DNA of 64,000 bases from Lewinellaceae bacterium. Its GTDB lineage: Bacteria; Bacteroidota; Bacteroidia; Chitinophagales; Saprospiraceae. The notes beneath the pieces are model-generated. The model had not been told where the DNA came from. It saw only the letters and a list, made by a program, of their open reading frames with translations, and did no database searches. A program made the translations under genes and the position numbers. The DNA lies in contig JACJYH010000002.1 in assembly GCA_020636195.1 (NCBI GenBank), positions 558,001 to 622,000 of the forward strand. Reading direction: 5' to 3'. Positions 44,324 to 52,742 of this stretch are shown in pieces; within the stretch, counting starts at the first letter, position 1; every line of letters begins with the position of its first letter.

Positions 44324-45055
44324 ATGATGAATATTATTTTCTCAATTAAAATGATTCGTTTTTCAATAGTTTTGCTAATCTTTTTTTCATGCAAAAGCAA
44401 ATTAGTTATTGAAAGACCACAAGAAGAAGCATACATATCATATAAGAGATATGTTATTGATACTTCATGCCAAAATATTGATTTTGATAATTGTGAATTT
44501 ATGGTACAATGTCACTACTCTAGGTTTATGAGTACTGACTATCCATTTATATTTGATTTGATTGACAAGAAAAATAAAGTTTGTGATTTATTAGATTGCT
44601 CTGTTACAATTAATCAAAAGAGAGATTCTTTATATAATAAAACAAATATGATATTGTCACATTATTTTTTATCACATATAAGAAAATCGAAGATAAATAA
44701 TGGAAGTTTATTAATTTCAGGCATTGATCTACACAATCGTTTCTACAGATTATTAAACCAATGGAATACTGAAGAGGCCTTCAATATTTGTATGCAGCTT
44801 TCGAGTAAAAACATTCATGATTCTACGGGTCATGGAGATTGCACTAACTTATCAATAGAATTCTTCAATAGAATAATTTTGCCAAAAATAAAAACAATTG
44901 AGGGGATGGATTTCTGGACTTATTTTGATAAACACAATCATGGTGATCACGGACCAGCAGATTGTTATGATAGCATGTATGAAGCACTGTATCCAATGCT
45001 TAAAAAAGCTTGGAATGAAGGCAAAATCGTACTCAAAACCAATGAATCACATTAA
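44324..45055 (+). CDS. Unit 4 Cys/His-rich lipoprotein
   Basis: 243 aa. The hydrophobic N-terminus ends in LIFFSC; the ATG at 44351 would give a shorter signal peptide and is equally possible. The Cys pattern (TSCQNIDFDNCEFMVQCHYSRF, LLDCSVTIN) matches units 1-3. The conserved end carries two changes: HDSTGHGDC instead of HDSMGHGDC, and WNEGKIV instead of WEEGKIV, with a unique ...NESH C-terminus because the array ends inside the last codons. No sequence similar to the array continues past 45046. Confidence 0.78.
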   Translation: MMNIIFSIKMIRFSIVLLIFFSCKSKLVIERPQEEAYISYKRYVIDTSCQNIDFDNCEFMVQCHYSRFMSTDYPFIFDLIDKKNKVCDLLDCSVTINQKRDSLYNKTNMILSHYFLSHIRKSKINNGSLLISGIDLHNRFYRLLNQWNTEEAFNICMQLSSKNIHDSTGHGDCTNLSIEFFNRIILPKIKTIEGMDFWTYFDKHNHGDHGPADCYDSMYEALYPMLKKAWNEGKIVLKTNESH

Positions 45056-45125
45056 TCTCGTAATACTTCACCTCCAAAATTTCAAATTATATTACCTTTT
45101 TATGAATTTATAAATTAATATGTTG

Positions 45126-45133
45126 TAATTTTG
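45126..45133 (+). promoter_or_regulatory. -7 promoter element (TAATTTTG) for the TPR gene
   Basis: TAATTTTG fits TANNTTTG and lies 26 bp upstream of the ATG at 45160. A -33 TTG is not obvious. Confidence 0.5.
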
Positions 45134-45159
45134 CGGGAATTTTTAAATACGATTTATTT

Positions 45160-45855
45160 ATGGCCGTAAGAAAAGGTAAGAAATCATCAGATGAAATCAT
45201 CGATGTTGTTGAAGTCAAAGGAAGCAACGTCCACACAGAACAGGGTTTTTTTGAGAAAAATCAAAATATTCTTTCATATATCATTTTAGGAATCGGTGTA
45301 TTGGCAGCGTTATATTATGCTTATAAGTACCTATACGTAGCCCCTCGTGAGAAGGAAGCCGTAGAAGCAATCTATAAAGCTGAGCAACAATTTGCCAAAG
45401 ATTCGTTTGCACTTGCCCTAGAAAATCCGGGTGGTGGATACGATGGTTTTTTGGCCATCATTGATAACTTCGGAGGAACGAAAACAGCTAATTTAGCAAA
45501 ATATTATGCAGGTATCAGCTACCTCAACCTAGGCAGTTTTCAGGAAGCTGTGGATTACTTAAATGATTATTCTGCCCATGACGCTGTCACAAAAATCACA
45601 AAAGATGGCGCACTTGGTGATGCGTATTCAGGGCTAGGTGATATGGATAAGGCAGAGTCTTATTATGTCAAAGCCGCTGGTCATGGCGAAAATGAATTTT
45701 TGACGCCGTATTACAAGGGTAAGTTGGCGACATTTTTCCAATCACAAGGAAAAATGGATGATGCTATCAAATTGTGGGATGAAATTGCTGCCAATTATCC
45801 CGAGACAAATGAAGGTAAAGACGCAGAGAAATATCTTCAGAGATATAAAAATTGA
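45160..45855 (+). CDS. Membrane-anchored TPR protein (YfgM-like)
   Basis: 231 aa. A charged N-terminus (MAVRKGKKSSDEI) precedes one transmembrane helix (about 38-57), then TPR-like helix pairs: ANLAKYYAGISYLNLGSFQEAVDYLNDY, GDAYSGLGDMDKAESYYVKAA, GKLATFFQSQGKMDDAIKLWDEI. The membrane-plus-TPR layout resembles YfgM-type proteins, which assist secreted-protein folding in proteobacteria. The same layout is common in Bacteroidota upstream of ribH. A terminator follows the stop, so it is separated from ribH. Confidence 0.85.
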   Translation: MAVRKGKKSSDEIIDVVEVKGSNVHTEQGFFEKNQNILSYIILGIGVLAALYYAYKYLYVAPREKEAVEAIYKAEQQFAKDSFALALENPGGGYDGFLAIIDNFGGTKTANLAKYYAGISYLNLGSFQEAVDYLNDYSAHDAVTKITKDGALGDAYSGLGDMDKAESYYVKAAGHGENEFLTPYYKGKLATFFQSQGKMDDAIKLWDEIAANYPETNEGKDAEKYLQRYKN

Positions 45856-45890
45856 TCTTTTCGATCTTAACAATATAAGTTTTATCAATT

Positions 45891-45918
45891 AAGGCAGTTC
45901 ATTTGGGCTGCCTTTTTC
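45891..45918 (+). terminator. Intrinsic terminator after the TPR gene
   Basis: AAGGCAG pairs with CTGCCTT around a 10-nt loop and is followed by a T run. It lies 36 bp past the stop and 16 bp before ribH. Confidence 0.85.
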
Positions 45919-45933
45919 ATTAAAATACATACC

Positions 45934-46431
45934 ATGGCCACAGCTTCACATAATTTCTCCGTCGAGTTGCCTTCATCATTAAAACCATTTTTATCTGAGT
46001 TGAAGGTTAGTATCATAACTGCACAATGGAATCAAGCAATAACTACTTCCTTGAAGGAAGGTGCCGTAAAGCGTCTTGAAGAAGTGGGGATATCGAAGAA
46101 ACAAATCGACTTTTTAGAGGTTCCAGGCACATTTGAGCTATCCTATGCTGCGAATTTGGCTGTTAATTCCGAAGTTTACTTTGATGCAATAATTTGTATC
46201 GGCTGTGTCATCAAGGGCGAAACAGACCACGATATCTATATCAGTCATGCTGTGGCACAAGGGATCACGCAGCTCAATATCCAGCAAGACATTCCCATCA
46301 TTTTCTGTGTGCTTACGACCAATAATTACAAGCAAGCAGAGGAGCGATCAGGTGGAGCATTGGGAAATAAAGGCTCTGAAGCTGCTGATACAGCTTTGCA
46401 GATGATACATCTTAGAAAGACAATAAAATAA
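45934..46431 (+). CDS. ribH: 6,7-dimethyl-8-ribityllumazine synthase
   Basis: 165 aa. The lumazine synthase landmarks are in order: SIITAQWNQAITTSL, EVPGTFELSYAANLA, CIGCVIKGETDHDIYISHAVAQGI and PIIFCVLTTNNYKQAEERSGGALGNKGSEAADTAL. It condenses 5-amino-6-ribitylaminouracil with 3,4-dihydroxy-2-butanone 4-phosphate in riboflavin synthesis. The active-site His lies in TDHDIY. It is not clustered with other rib genes here. It ends 8 bp before the convergent next gene. Confidence 0.97.
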   Translation: MATASHNFSVELPSSLKPFLSELKVSIITAQWNQAITTSLKEGAVKRLEEVGISKKQIDFLEVPGTFELSYAANLAVNSEVYFDAIICIGCVIKGETDHDIYISHAVAQGITQLNIQQDIPIIFCVLTTNNYKQAEERSGGALGNKGSEAADTALQMIHLRKTIK

Positions 46432-46439
46432 AACGAATC

Positions 46440-47714
46440 CTAGGTCTTTCTCTTTTTCTTTTCCGCTGCAGGAAATAAGATGTTATTCAAGATCAATCTG
46501 TATCCCGGACTGTTTGGGTGTAGATTCAAGTCAGTTTCTGGATCGCCGACATAGTGTCTATAATCTTCCGGATCGTGACCTCCATAAAATGTCCAAGTTC
46601 CAAATCCATAGGTACCATGGATGTACCGTACTTCACCCTGAGACTTTGTTTCTCCAAGGATTAACACATCAGATTTGACAAAAGATTTTCTGAAAGCCGT
46701 GGTTTGACCCATAAAACCTTTGATGGTCTGGGTGTGATTTTGACACAACATAGTCGGTATGGGATCCCATTTGGCTGAAAACTCAAATAATGAGAAGTAA
46801 TCCATTTCAGGAGTTACTGTTCTGTTTTTGTTGTCGATGTCAGAATGCTCATATATCAATGGATTGAGATTGAGCTGAAAATCTGTAAATGCAAACGTGC
46901 CTTTATAATTTAATTTGTTATTTGCTGTTTGGTCAAAACCATCGCCATCATACATAGAATCACATATGTCTATGCCATCAGCAGACAGCGCAATGTCATA
47001 CGTATCCGTAGCGGAGCACATGGCAAACATAAATCCACCACCTTCTACGTATTCTCTTATTTTTTTAGCTACAGCCAATTTAAGCATAGAAACTTTTGAA
47101 TAACCTAGACTGTGTGCCAATTCCTCGGTCTTTTGCTGATTCAGTTTGTACCATGGTGTGCCTCCCTGAGAGGCATAAAATTTTCCATATTGGCCCGAAA
47201 AATCTTCATGGTGAAGATGTAGCCAATCGTATTGTGCCAGCTTGCCCTCTAACACTTCCCTGTCATAAATTTTTTCATACGGTATCTCTGCGTAGGTCAG
47301 CGCCAATGTGACGGCATCATCCCATGGTTGTATTCTACCTCCCTGTGGATTGAAGTCCGGCGTGTACACGGCAATTTTTGGCGCTTTTTCTAGTTTAACG
47401 ACCTCTTGGTTGACCTCAGGATTACTGATTTCTGACCTGATTTGAATCCAAGTTGCATCGCTGATGACTTCATATGAAACACCTCGAACTTTACATTCAG
47501 ATTCCAAAGCTTTGGCATATGGAAATGCGAAACTACCTCCTCGATAATTCAACATCCAATATGCTTCGATGCCTTGATTGATCACCCAATATGTGATGCC
47601 ATAGGCTTTAAGATGGTTGGCTTGCTTATCATGTTCCATCGGTAACAGGATATAATTGGCAGAAGCTAACTGAAAACAAAAAGCCAGAAAAATTACAAAG
47701 TAAAACCTAATCAT
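46440..47714 (-). CDS. Conserved exported protein often labelled asparagine synthetase B (name unsupported)
   Basis: 424 aa with a signal peptide (MIRFYFVIFLAFCFQLASA). The sequence (NYILLPMEHDKQANHLKAYGITYWVI, EGGGFMFAMCSATDTYDIALSADGID, GTYGFGTWTFYGGHDPEDYRHYVGDP) matches a Bacteroidota family that databases label asparagine synthetase B. I see no N-terminal Cys nucleophile nor synthetase PP-motif (SGGxDS), so that name is doubtful. The CS motif in MFAMCSATD could be a nucleophile in a class I glutamine-amidotransferase-like or ThuA-like fold. Function unknown; exported. Confidence 0.75.
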   Translation of the reverse strand: MIRFYFVIFLAFCFQLASANYILLPMEHDKQANHLKAYGITYWVINQGIEAYWMLNYRGGSFAFPYAKALESECKVRGVSYEVISDATWIQIRSEISNPEVNQEVVKLEKAPKIAVYTPDFNPQGGRIQPWDDAVTLALTYAEIPYEKIYDREVLEGKLAQYDWLHLHHEDFSGQYGKFYASQGGTPWYKLNQQKTEELAHSLGYSKVSMLKLAVAKKIREYVEGGGFMFAMCSATDTYDIALSADGIDICDSMYDGDGFDQTANNKLNYKGTFAFTDFQLNLNPLIYEHSDIDNKNRTVTPEMDYFSLFEFSAKWDPIPTMLCQNHTQTIKGFMGQTTAFRKSFVKSDVLILGETKSQGEVRYIHGTYGFGTWTFYGGHDPEDYRHYVGDPETDLNLHPNSPGYRLILNNILFPAAEKKKRKT

Positions 47715-47819
47715 TGATCTTTTTATTAGAATAAGTGTTAATGTGAAGTATTAAATAAAGACCATATCATATATTAGTGCCTATTTTCAGGCACATAAAT
47801 AATTTAGGAATTATAACAC

Positions 47820-49907
47820 GTGAATAATACAATAAGTTTATCTTACCCTTGGTGGTATGTTGTGCTGTGTGGGTTGTTGGGATTGGTATTTGCCGGACTT
47901 TTGTACTATAAAGACAAGAGATTTGAAGAATCCGGAAACAAATATTTAACGTATATTTTAGCAATAATTAGGGGATTGGCTGTGTTTTTCATTGCCCTCC
48001 TGCTACTGTCACCTTTTATAAAATCTATAAAGGATGATATCAGAAAGCCCATCATCATCATGGCTGAAGATAGGTCTTCATCTGTGACAAACCTGAAGCA
48101 GTTTCCTGAATTTGAGACCAAATGGAATGGTGTAGTTGATAGATTGAATGAAAAATTTGATGTCAAACAACTATATTTTGGAACTACAACCACAACGAAC
48201 GCTCAGGATACCTTTGCGAGTACCAATATTGGACAACTTTTGAAGTATATTGATGATAATTTCTCTGATCAAAACCCATCCAGAATTATTTTGGGCACTG
48301 ATGGCATTATAAATGAAGGCGCTGATCCTTTATACCAACCATTTCAATTTACAGGAAAACTGTACGCTGTTGCGTTAGGAGACACGATACTCAGAAAAGA
48401 TGCTGCCATAGCTAATGTGCGCCACAATAAAATTGCCTTTTTGAAGGATCAATTTTCCGTCAATGTTGATGTTTCTGCAAACAACATGATGGGGAAAACG
48501 CTTTCCTTATCACTTGAGGAGATAGGAGAGAATGGTGTTTCTAACCTCGGTAAAGTAAATATTCCCGTTGGCACTGAAAAATATTTTAAAACTGAAGAAC
48601 TCCCAATAGATGCAAAGTCTCCCGGATTGAGGCATTATCGGGTGAGATTGTCAGGTGTGGAAGATACCAATCCTAAAAATAATAGTAGAGATTTTTACGT
48701 AGAAGTTTTAGACGGCAGACAGAAGATTTTGATTTTGGCAAATGCACCACATCCGGATATCGCTGCATTAAAGAGCTCGATCAATACAAATAAAAATTAT
48801 GAAGTGTCTGTGTTCATGGCAGATGATCCTACCTACAAACCCGGAGATTATAGTTTGGTTATCTTGCACAATCTACCTTCTTCCAATAATAGCATCGCTT
48901 CTACATTGGCAAAAATTCAGGAAAAGGCCATACCAACTCTTTTTATTGTGGGCTTGCAAACCAATCTTTTAAAAATAAATGAAATTCAGTCTGCTGTCAA
49001 TATCAAGGCTCAATTGTCAAATTCTGAAGAGATTCTCCCTGATGTGAATCCTTCATTTAAATCCTTTATACTTTCAGAAGAAACGGGTAGGATGATGAAG
49101 CTCTTTCCTCCGTTGATAGCGCCATTTGGGGAGTATAAACCAAGTTTGACAGCTCAAGTATTCTTAAATCAAAATATAAAAAAGATTAAAACCGAATATC
49201 CATTGATGGCTTTTGAAGAAAGCGGTCACCATAAGCAAGGTGTCATCGTTGGAGAAGGATTGTGGAAATGGCGTTTATTTGACTTTCTCCAAAATAAAAA
49301 TTATACGGCTTTTGATGAAATAATCAACAAGTGTATCCAATATACCACGGTAAAAGATGATAAGCGCAAATTTAGAGTGCAAGCATTCAAAAATGTGTAT
49401 AGAACGAATGAAGTCATCCAGTTTGATGGTCAATTGTATAATGATAATTACGAACTTGTCAACGAGCCTGATGTAAAGTTGGTTATAAAAAACACAGAGA
49501 AAGGAGTTTACGAATACACCATGAGTAAAACGCTTAATGCCTATACTTTTTCTCCCGGTACATTACCTGCAGGCGCATATAAATATGAAGCAAGCGTCAG
49601 TTTCAATGGAAAGACAGAAAAAGTAACGGGAAATTTTCAAGTAGAAGATTTAGATCTCGAATCAATCGACTTGACAGCTCGATTTAGTGCATTGCGTTCA
49701 TTGACCCAAAAGTATAATGGTGATGTGTTATCTTTTGATGCGCTGGAGACTTTGGCAGATGAAATGTTATCAGATGAAAGTATCAAGCCTGTTTTATACC
49801 AATCGACGAGTACCAAAGCTGCCATTCATTTCAAATGGATTTTCATTTTAATAATGCTACTTCTTGCCATTGAATGGTTCTTGAGAAGGTATTTTGGAAG
49901 TTATTAA
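47820..49907 (+). CDS. Membrane protein with VWA-like region (BatA/CotH-type architecture)
   Basis: 695 aa, GTG start. Two N-terminal transmembrane helices (about 9-28, 40-62) and one C-terminal helix (about 670-690). After the first helices comes IIIMAEDRSSSVTN and later RIILGTDGIINEGADP, resembling a von Willebrand A fold in which the DxSxS motif is DRSSS. Next is a large beta-rich region with KILILANAPHPDIAALKSS (class-I-amidotransferase-like). This layout is common in uncharacterised Bacteroidota membrane proteins. No operon partner. Confidence 0.75.
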   Translation: MNNTISLSYPWWYVVLCGLLGLVFAGLLYYKDKRFEESGNKYLTYILAIIRGLAVFFIALLLLSPFIKSIKDDIRKPIIIMAEDRSSSVTNLKQFPEFETKWNGVVDRLNEKFDVKQLYFGTTTTTNAQDTFASTNIGQLLKYIDDNFSDQNPSRIILGTDGIINEGADPLYQPFQFTGKLYAVALGDTILRKDAAIANVRHNKIAFLKDQFSVNVDVSANNMMGKTLSLSLEEIGENGVSNLGKVNIPVGTEKYFKTEELPIDAKSPGLRHYRVRLSGVEDTNPKNNSRDFYVEVLDGRQKILILANAPHPDIAALKSSINTNKNYEVSVFMADDPTYKPGDYSLVILHNLPSSNNSIASTLAKIQEKAIPTLFIVGLQTNLLKINEIQSAVNIKAQLSNSEEILPDVNPSFKSFILSEETGRMMKLFPPLIAPFGEYKPSLTAQVFLNQNIKKIKTEYPLMAFEESGHHKQGVIVGEGLWKWRLFDFLQNKNYTAFDEIINKCIQYTTVKDDKRKFRVQAFKNVYRTNEVIQFDGQLYNDNYELVNEPDVKLVIKNTEKGVYEYTMSKTLNAYTFSPGTLPAGAYKYEASVSFNGKTEKVTGNFQVEDLDLESIDLTARFSALRSLTQKYNGDVLSFDALETLADEMLSDESIKPVLYQSTSTKAAIHFKWIFILIMLLLAIEWFLRRYFGSY

Positions 49908-49949
49908 AAACGGAATTTCATGCTCCGAACATCCATCTAAATTTACTTG

Positions 49950-50504
49950 ATGATGAAGGTTTTCGCTGAGACTGAGAGATTGATATTACGAGAAATAATT
50001 TTAGAAGATGTCGATGCATTCTTTGAACTGGATTCAGATCCTGAAGTCCATAGATATTTGGGAAATAAACCTGTGACAGAAAAACAACAAATCATCGATG
50101 TCATTCACTATGTCCGCAGGCAATATTCTGAACATGGTATCGGACGTTGGGCTGTGGTGCTAAAAGAAACCAATGAATTTATAGGTTGGTCGGGACTAAA
50201 ATGGGTTACTGACATCATCAATGGCCATCAAAACTTCTATGACCTTGGGTACAGATTACAAAAGAGATTTTGGGGACATGGATATGCCACCGAGTCAGCT
50301 ATTATGGCATTAGACTATGGCTATAATTTTCTGCAAATTGCCAAAATAAATGCGTCTGCAAATTGCGAAAATATAGGCTCAAATAGAATTCTTACTAAAC
50401 TGGGAATGGATTGTTTAAATACTTATTATTATGAAGACATACTTTGCAATTGGTATGAGCTTTCCAAGGAAAAATATCTTGCTAAAACTAGTTCCATAGG
50501 CTGA
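49950..50504 (+). CDS. GNAT N-acetyltransferase (RimJ/RimL-like)
   Basis: 184 aa from ATG at 49950. Acetyltransf_3 signature: ETERLILREIILEDVDAFFELDSDPEVHRYLG, then GRWAVVLKETNEFIGWSGL and acetyl-CoA-binding loop YRLQKRFWGHGYATESA, followed by INASANCENIGSNRILTKLGM. Such enzymes acetylate amino groups of proteins, antibiotics or amino acids; the substrate is not predictable. Monocistronic. Confidence 0.92.
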   Translation: MMKVFAETERLILREIILEDVDAFFELDSDPEVHRYLGNKPVTEKQQIIDVIHYVRRQYSEHGIGRWAVVLKETNEFIGWSGLKWVTDIINGHQNFYDLGYRLQKRFWGHGYATESAIMALDYGYNFLQIAKINASANCENIGSNRILTKLGMDCLNTYYYEDILCNWYELSKEKYLAKTSSIG

Positions 50505-50594
50505 TCTACTTGTGCAAATATCATTTTCTATTTTTTTTTGCTTCCTAAAAATATGCTTTCTTAGTGTGATTTTTAAAATAAAAACCAATATTTG

Positions 50595-50624
50595 TTGGAA
50601 ATTACTATATATTTTGTAATTTTG
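50595..50624 (+). promoter_or_regulatory. Promoter (TTG-N19-TAATTTTG) for the small membrane protein
   Basis: TTG at 50595-50597 and TAATTTTG at 50617-50624, spacing 19 nt, 56 bp before the ATG at 50681. Confidence 0.6.
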
Positions 50625-50680
50625 TTGCATAGGTCTCGCTTACATAACCTCATTATTTTACAATCAAAACAGAAAAACGA

Positions 50681-51064
50681 ATGAATGCAAAAAATTTAGC
50701 CATTAGCAGTATTGCCGGTAGCATTGTGTATTTTTTATTAGGTTATCTTTTCTATGGATTGCTGTTTCCCAACATTTATCCATCTTCAGACAATGACAAT
50801 TTGGTTTTTGTGTATTTGGGATGCCTGACATTTTGTATTTTATTGGCCTACATATTCTTACAATGGGCCGGAATTTCACAACTGATGAGTGGAGCAAAGG
50901 CCGGTGCAGTCATCGGTTTACTTTATGGTGCAGCAATGAATTTCTTTATGTACTCTTCTCAAACTCCAAATTATGGAAACATGGTCTTGGATATTTTAAT
51001 CAATGGTGTTACGGCAGCTATCACAGGCGGTGTCATCGCTTATGTCATTGGCAAATTAAGTTAA
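50681..51064 (+). CDS. Small membrane protein, DUF1761-like
   Basis: 127 aa with four transmembrane segments (about 5-28, 43-62, 73-92, 101-123) and glycines in the last (AITGGVIAYVIGKLS). The first helix and YFLLGYLFYGLLFP resemble DUF1761 proteins, but the match is weak. Function unknown. The MITE-like copy 3 begins 80 bp after its stop. Confidence 0.7.
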   Translation: MNAKNLAISSIAGSIVYFLLGYLFYGLLFPNIYPSSDNDNLVFVYLGCLTFCILLAYIFLQWAGISQLMSGAKAGAVIGLLYGAAMNFFMYSSQTPNYGNMVLDILINGVTAAITGGVIAYVIGKLS

Positions 51065-51144
51065 AAAGGTTGCCAGATATAGACGTAATGTGTGTCTTGG
51101 TGGAATAAATTTCAGGAAGTTTCCATTGAAGTTATTGTATAAGA

Positions 51145-51300
51145 GTATGTATAAAATTTATCCTTTAGCAAGAAAATGTTTTATTTTGGCTACAAATTCG
51201 TTAAATTTTTCGTCGAATTGCCCACATTCGACTGCAAAATTTACCTTTTTTCGCTCAAAATAATTCCACTTTATTATCCAAAAACAAAATTTAAACATAC
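51145..51300 (-). repeat. MITE-like interspersed repeat, copy 3 (156 bp)
   Basis: Reverse orientation relative to copies 1 and 2. The ends are GTATGTATAAAATTT and AAATTTAAACATAC. The central hairpin GTCGAA..TTCGAC is intact. It lies between the DUF1761-like gene and the tRNA-Glu terminator. Confidence 0.9.
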
Positions 51301-51310
51301 TCTAAAAACA

Positions 51311-51343
51311 AAAAAGCCTTGCAAAAAAATGCATGGCTTTTTT
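51311..51343 (+). terminator. Bidirectional intrinsic terminator
   Basis: AAAAAGCC pairs with GGCTTTTT, extended by TGCA/TGCA, with A- and T-runs on either side. It can serve the plus-strand gene at 50681 and the minus-strand tRNA-Glu. Confidence 0.85.
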
Positions 51344-51354
51344 AATGATTATAG

Positions 51355-51426
51355 CAGCCCGTAGGGGAATCGAACCCCTGTTTCCAGAATGAAAATCTGG
51401 CGTCCTAACCGCTGGACGAACGGGCC
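51355..51426 (-). tRNA. tRNA-Glu(TTC)
   Basis: On the minus strand the acceptor GGCCCGT pairs with ACGGGCT (first pair G-T). The anticodon stem CCAGA/TCTGG encloses loop TTTTCAT (anticodon TTC, glutamate). T loop GTTCGATTC. CCA is not encoded. Confidence 0.95.
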
Positions 51427-51452
51427 AAAATTACTTTCCTTTAAAAGCGACG

Positions 51453-51481
51453 CAAAGATATACAGTATTGAGAATATACAA
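51453..51481 (-). promoter_or_regulatory. Canonical promoter of tRNA-Glu (TTG-N18-TATCTTTG)
   Basis: Minus-strand TATCTTTG at 51453-51460 and TTG (CAA at 51479-51481) with an 18-nt spacer, 27 bp upstream of the tRNA. The remaining gap to pdhA (51482-51670) shows nothing more. Confidence 0.7.
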
Positions 51482-51670
51482 AAGCAATTCAAATATTTTT
51501 TTCAAACTTATTTAAACCTAGATTAACCAATGGAATTTATTCGCAATAATATTCCAATAACTAACCTGTGTGAAATACTAATGTTCAGTGTAACATTTCA
51601 CAAATATTCCAACATGACCATTAACCGCGAGATGGAATTCTTACCCAATTATAATGTGGGTGAAATTCAA

Positions 51671-52705
51671 TTATGACAAAAAGGGATAATCCTTTTGCAC
51701 ATAATTATCCTCATATAAATCTGATGGCAGTGGCAGTGGAGAATTGTCTGCAAATTCCATCGCTGCTTCCACTTCAACGTCTATACGATCCATGATAGCT
51801 TGGATTTCTTCAGGTTTAGCTATTTTATTTTCCAATATAAAGTCTTTCGTGCACTCCACAGGATCTTGAGCTTTATACGCATCCAATTCTTCTTTGGTTC
51901 TATATTTTGCTGGATCTGAGACGGAGTGACCTCTGTATCTGTAAGTGCAGATTTCTAAGAAATAAGGTCCGTTACCTTTACGAATGTGATCTGCCGCTCT
52001 CATCATGGCTTCGTGGACATCTTCAGGTTTCATGCCATTCACCTGTTCTGATGGCATTTCAAATCCATGAGCCATCTTATACATATCATGCACGTTGCTC
52101 GTACGTTCCAGTGATGTACCCATGGCATATTTATTATTCTCAACGATGTACATGACCGGAAGTTTCCACGTCATCGCCATATTAAATGACTCGTGCAGTG
52201 CTCCCTGACGTGCAGCGCCATCGCCAAACATCGTTACACATAAATTGTCAGTCCCTCTATATTTTTCTGCCAAAGCTATTCCTGTACCAATGGGAATCTG
52301 TGCACCAACGATACCATTGCCGCCGAAATAATTATGGGCCGCTGAGAAGAAGTGCATACTACCTCCCTTGCCCTTCACGCATCCTGTGGATTTCCCGTAG
52401 AGCTCAGCCATGCAAGAATTGGCATCCAATCCTCTTGCTAATGCTACACCGTGTTGGCGGTAAGCAGTCACAAGTTTGTCTTCAGGTCTAATGGCCGATG
52501 TGAGAGCAGCAGCAATCGCCTCTTGACCAATATACACATGACAAAAACCTCTTATTTTTTGCTGTGAGTATGCAAATAGAGTTCTCTCTTCAAATCTCCT
52601 CACCTTATACATGATATCAAACCAATTGAGATACTGCTCTTTACTGTATTTTATTTGGCTCTTTGCCTTTTTACCTGCTTTCTTTACTTCCAACACTTCT
52701 GACAT
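51671..52705 (-). CDS. pdhA: Pyruvate dehydrogenase E1 component, alpha subunit
   Basis: 344 aa. Thiamine pyrophosphate-binding E1-alpha features: FCHVYIGQEAIAAAL, TAYRQHGVALARG, GGSMHFFSAAHNYFGGNGIVGAQIPIGTGIA, GDGAARQGALHESFNMA followed by ENNKYAMGTS (the GDG-N26-NN TPP motif), and the phosphorylation-loop-like YRYRGHSVSDPAKYR. It decarboxylates pyruvate together with an E1-beta subunit, which is not adjacent. The E2 gene is also not in the window. Its leader contains MITE-like copy 4. Confidence 0.97.
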   Translation of the reverse strand: MSEVLEVKKAGKKAKSQIKYSKEQYLNWFDIMYKVRRFEERTLFAYSQQKIRGFCHVYIGQEAIAAALTSAIRPEDKLVTAYRQHGVALARGLDANSCMAELYGKSTGCVKGKGGSMHFFSAAHNYFGGNGIVGAQIPIGTGIALAEKYRGTDNLCVTMFGDGAARQGALHESFNMAMTWKLPVMYIVENNKYAMGTSLERTSNVHDMYKMAHGFEMPSEQVNGMKPEDVHEAMMRAADHIRKGNGPYFLEICTYRYRGHSVSDPAKYRTKEELDAYKAQDPVECTKDFILENKIAKPEEIQAIMDRIDVEVEAAMEFADNSPLPLPSDLYEDNYVQKDYPFLS

Positions 52706-52742
52706 CTGGCTGAATTTAGTCTTTGAATGAATAAATGACTTT

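Larger units (their letters stand above)
40792..45046 (+). repeat. Tandem array of four ~1.05-kb peptidase-module/lipoprotein units
   Basis: The landmark GTACTCAARACCAATGAA, which is the 3' end of the lipoprotein gene, occurs at 40792, 41860 (variant), 42905, 43970 and 45029. The periods are 1068, 1045, 1065 and 1059 bp. The most conserved block runs from the last ~150 bp of each lipoprotein gene through the ~60-bp spacer to the first ~60 bp of the next short gene; the middle of each lipoprotein gene is strongly diverged. At the left edge only the last 18 bp of a lipoprotein gene remain (40792-40812), and at the right edge similarity ends within the same 18-mer. Four complete units therefore lie exactly between two copies of it. 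Confidence 0.93.

Noticed and set aside
40792..45055. CRISPR or simple satellite interpretation of the array
   Set aside because: The period is ~1 kb with two genes per unit and different divergence in different parts; it is not a short direct repeat with spacers.
51176..51364. Similar 62-63 aa reading frames inside two MITE-like copies (51176-51364 and 52777-52968)
   Set aside because: They look alike only because the DNA repeats are alike. In copy 2 (20602-20756) the corresponding frame is broken by a one-base difference, so selection for a peptide is not supported.
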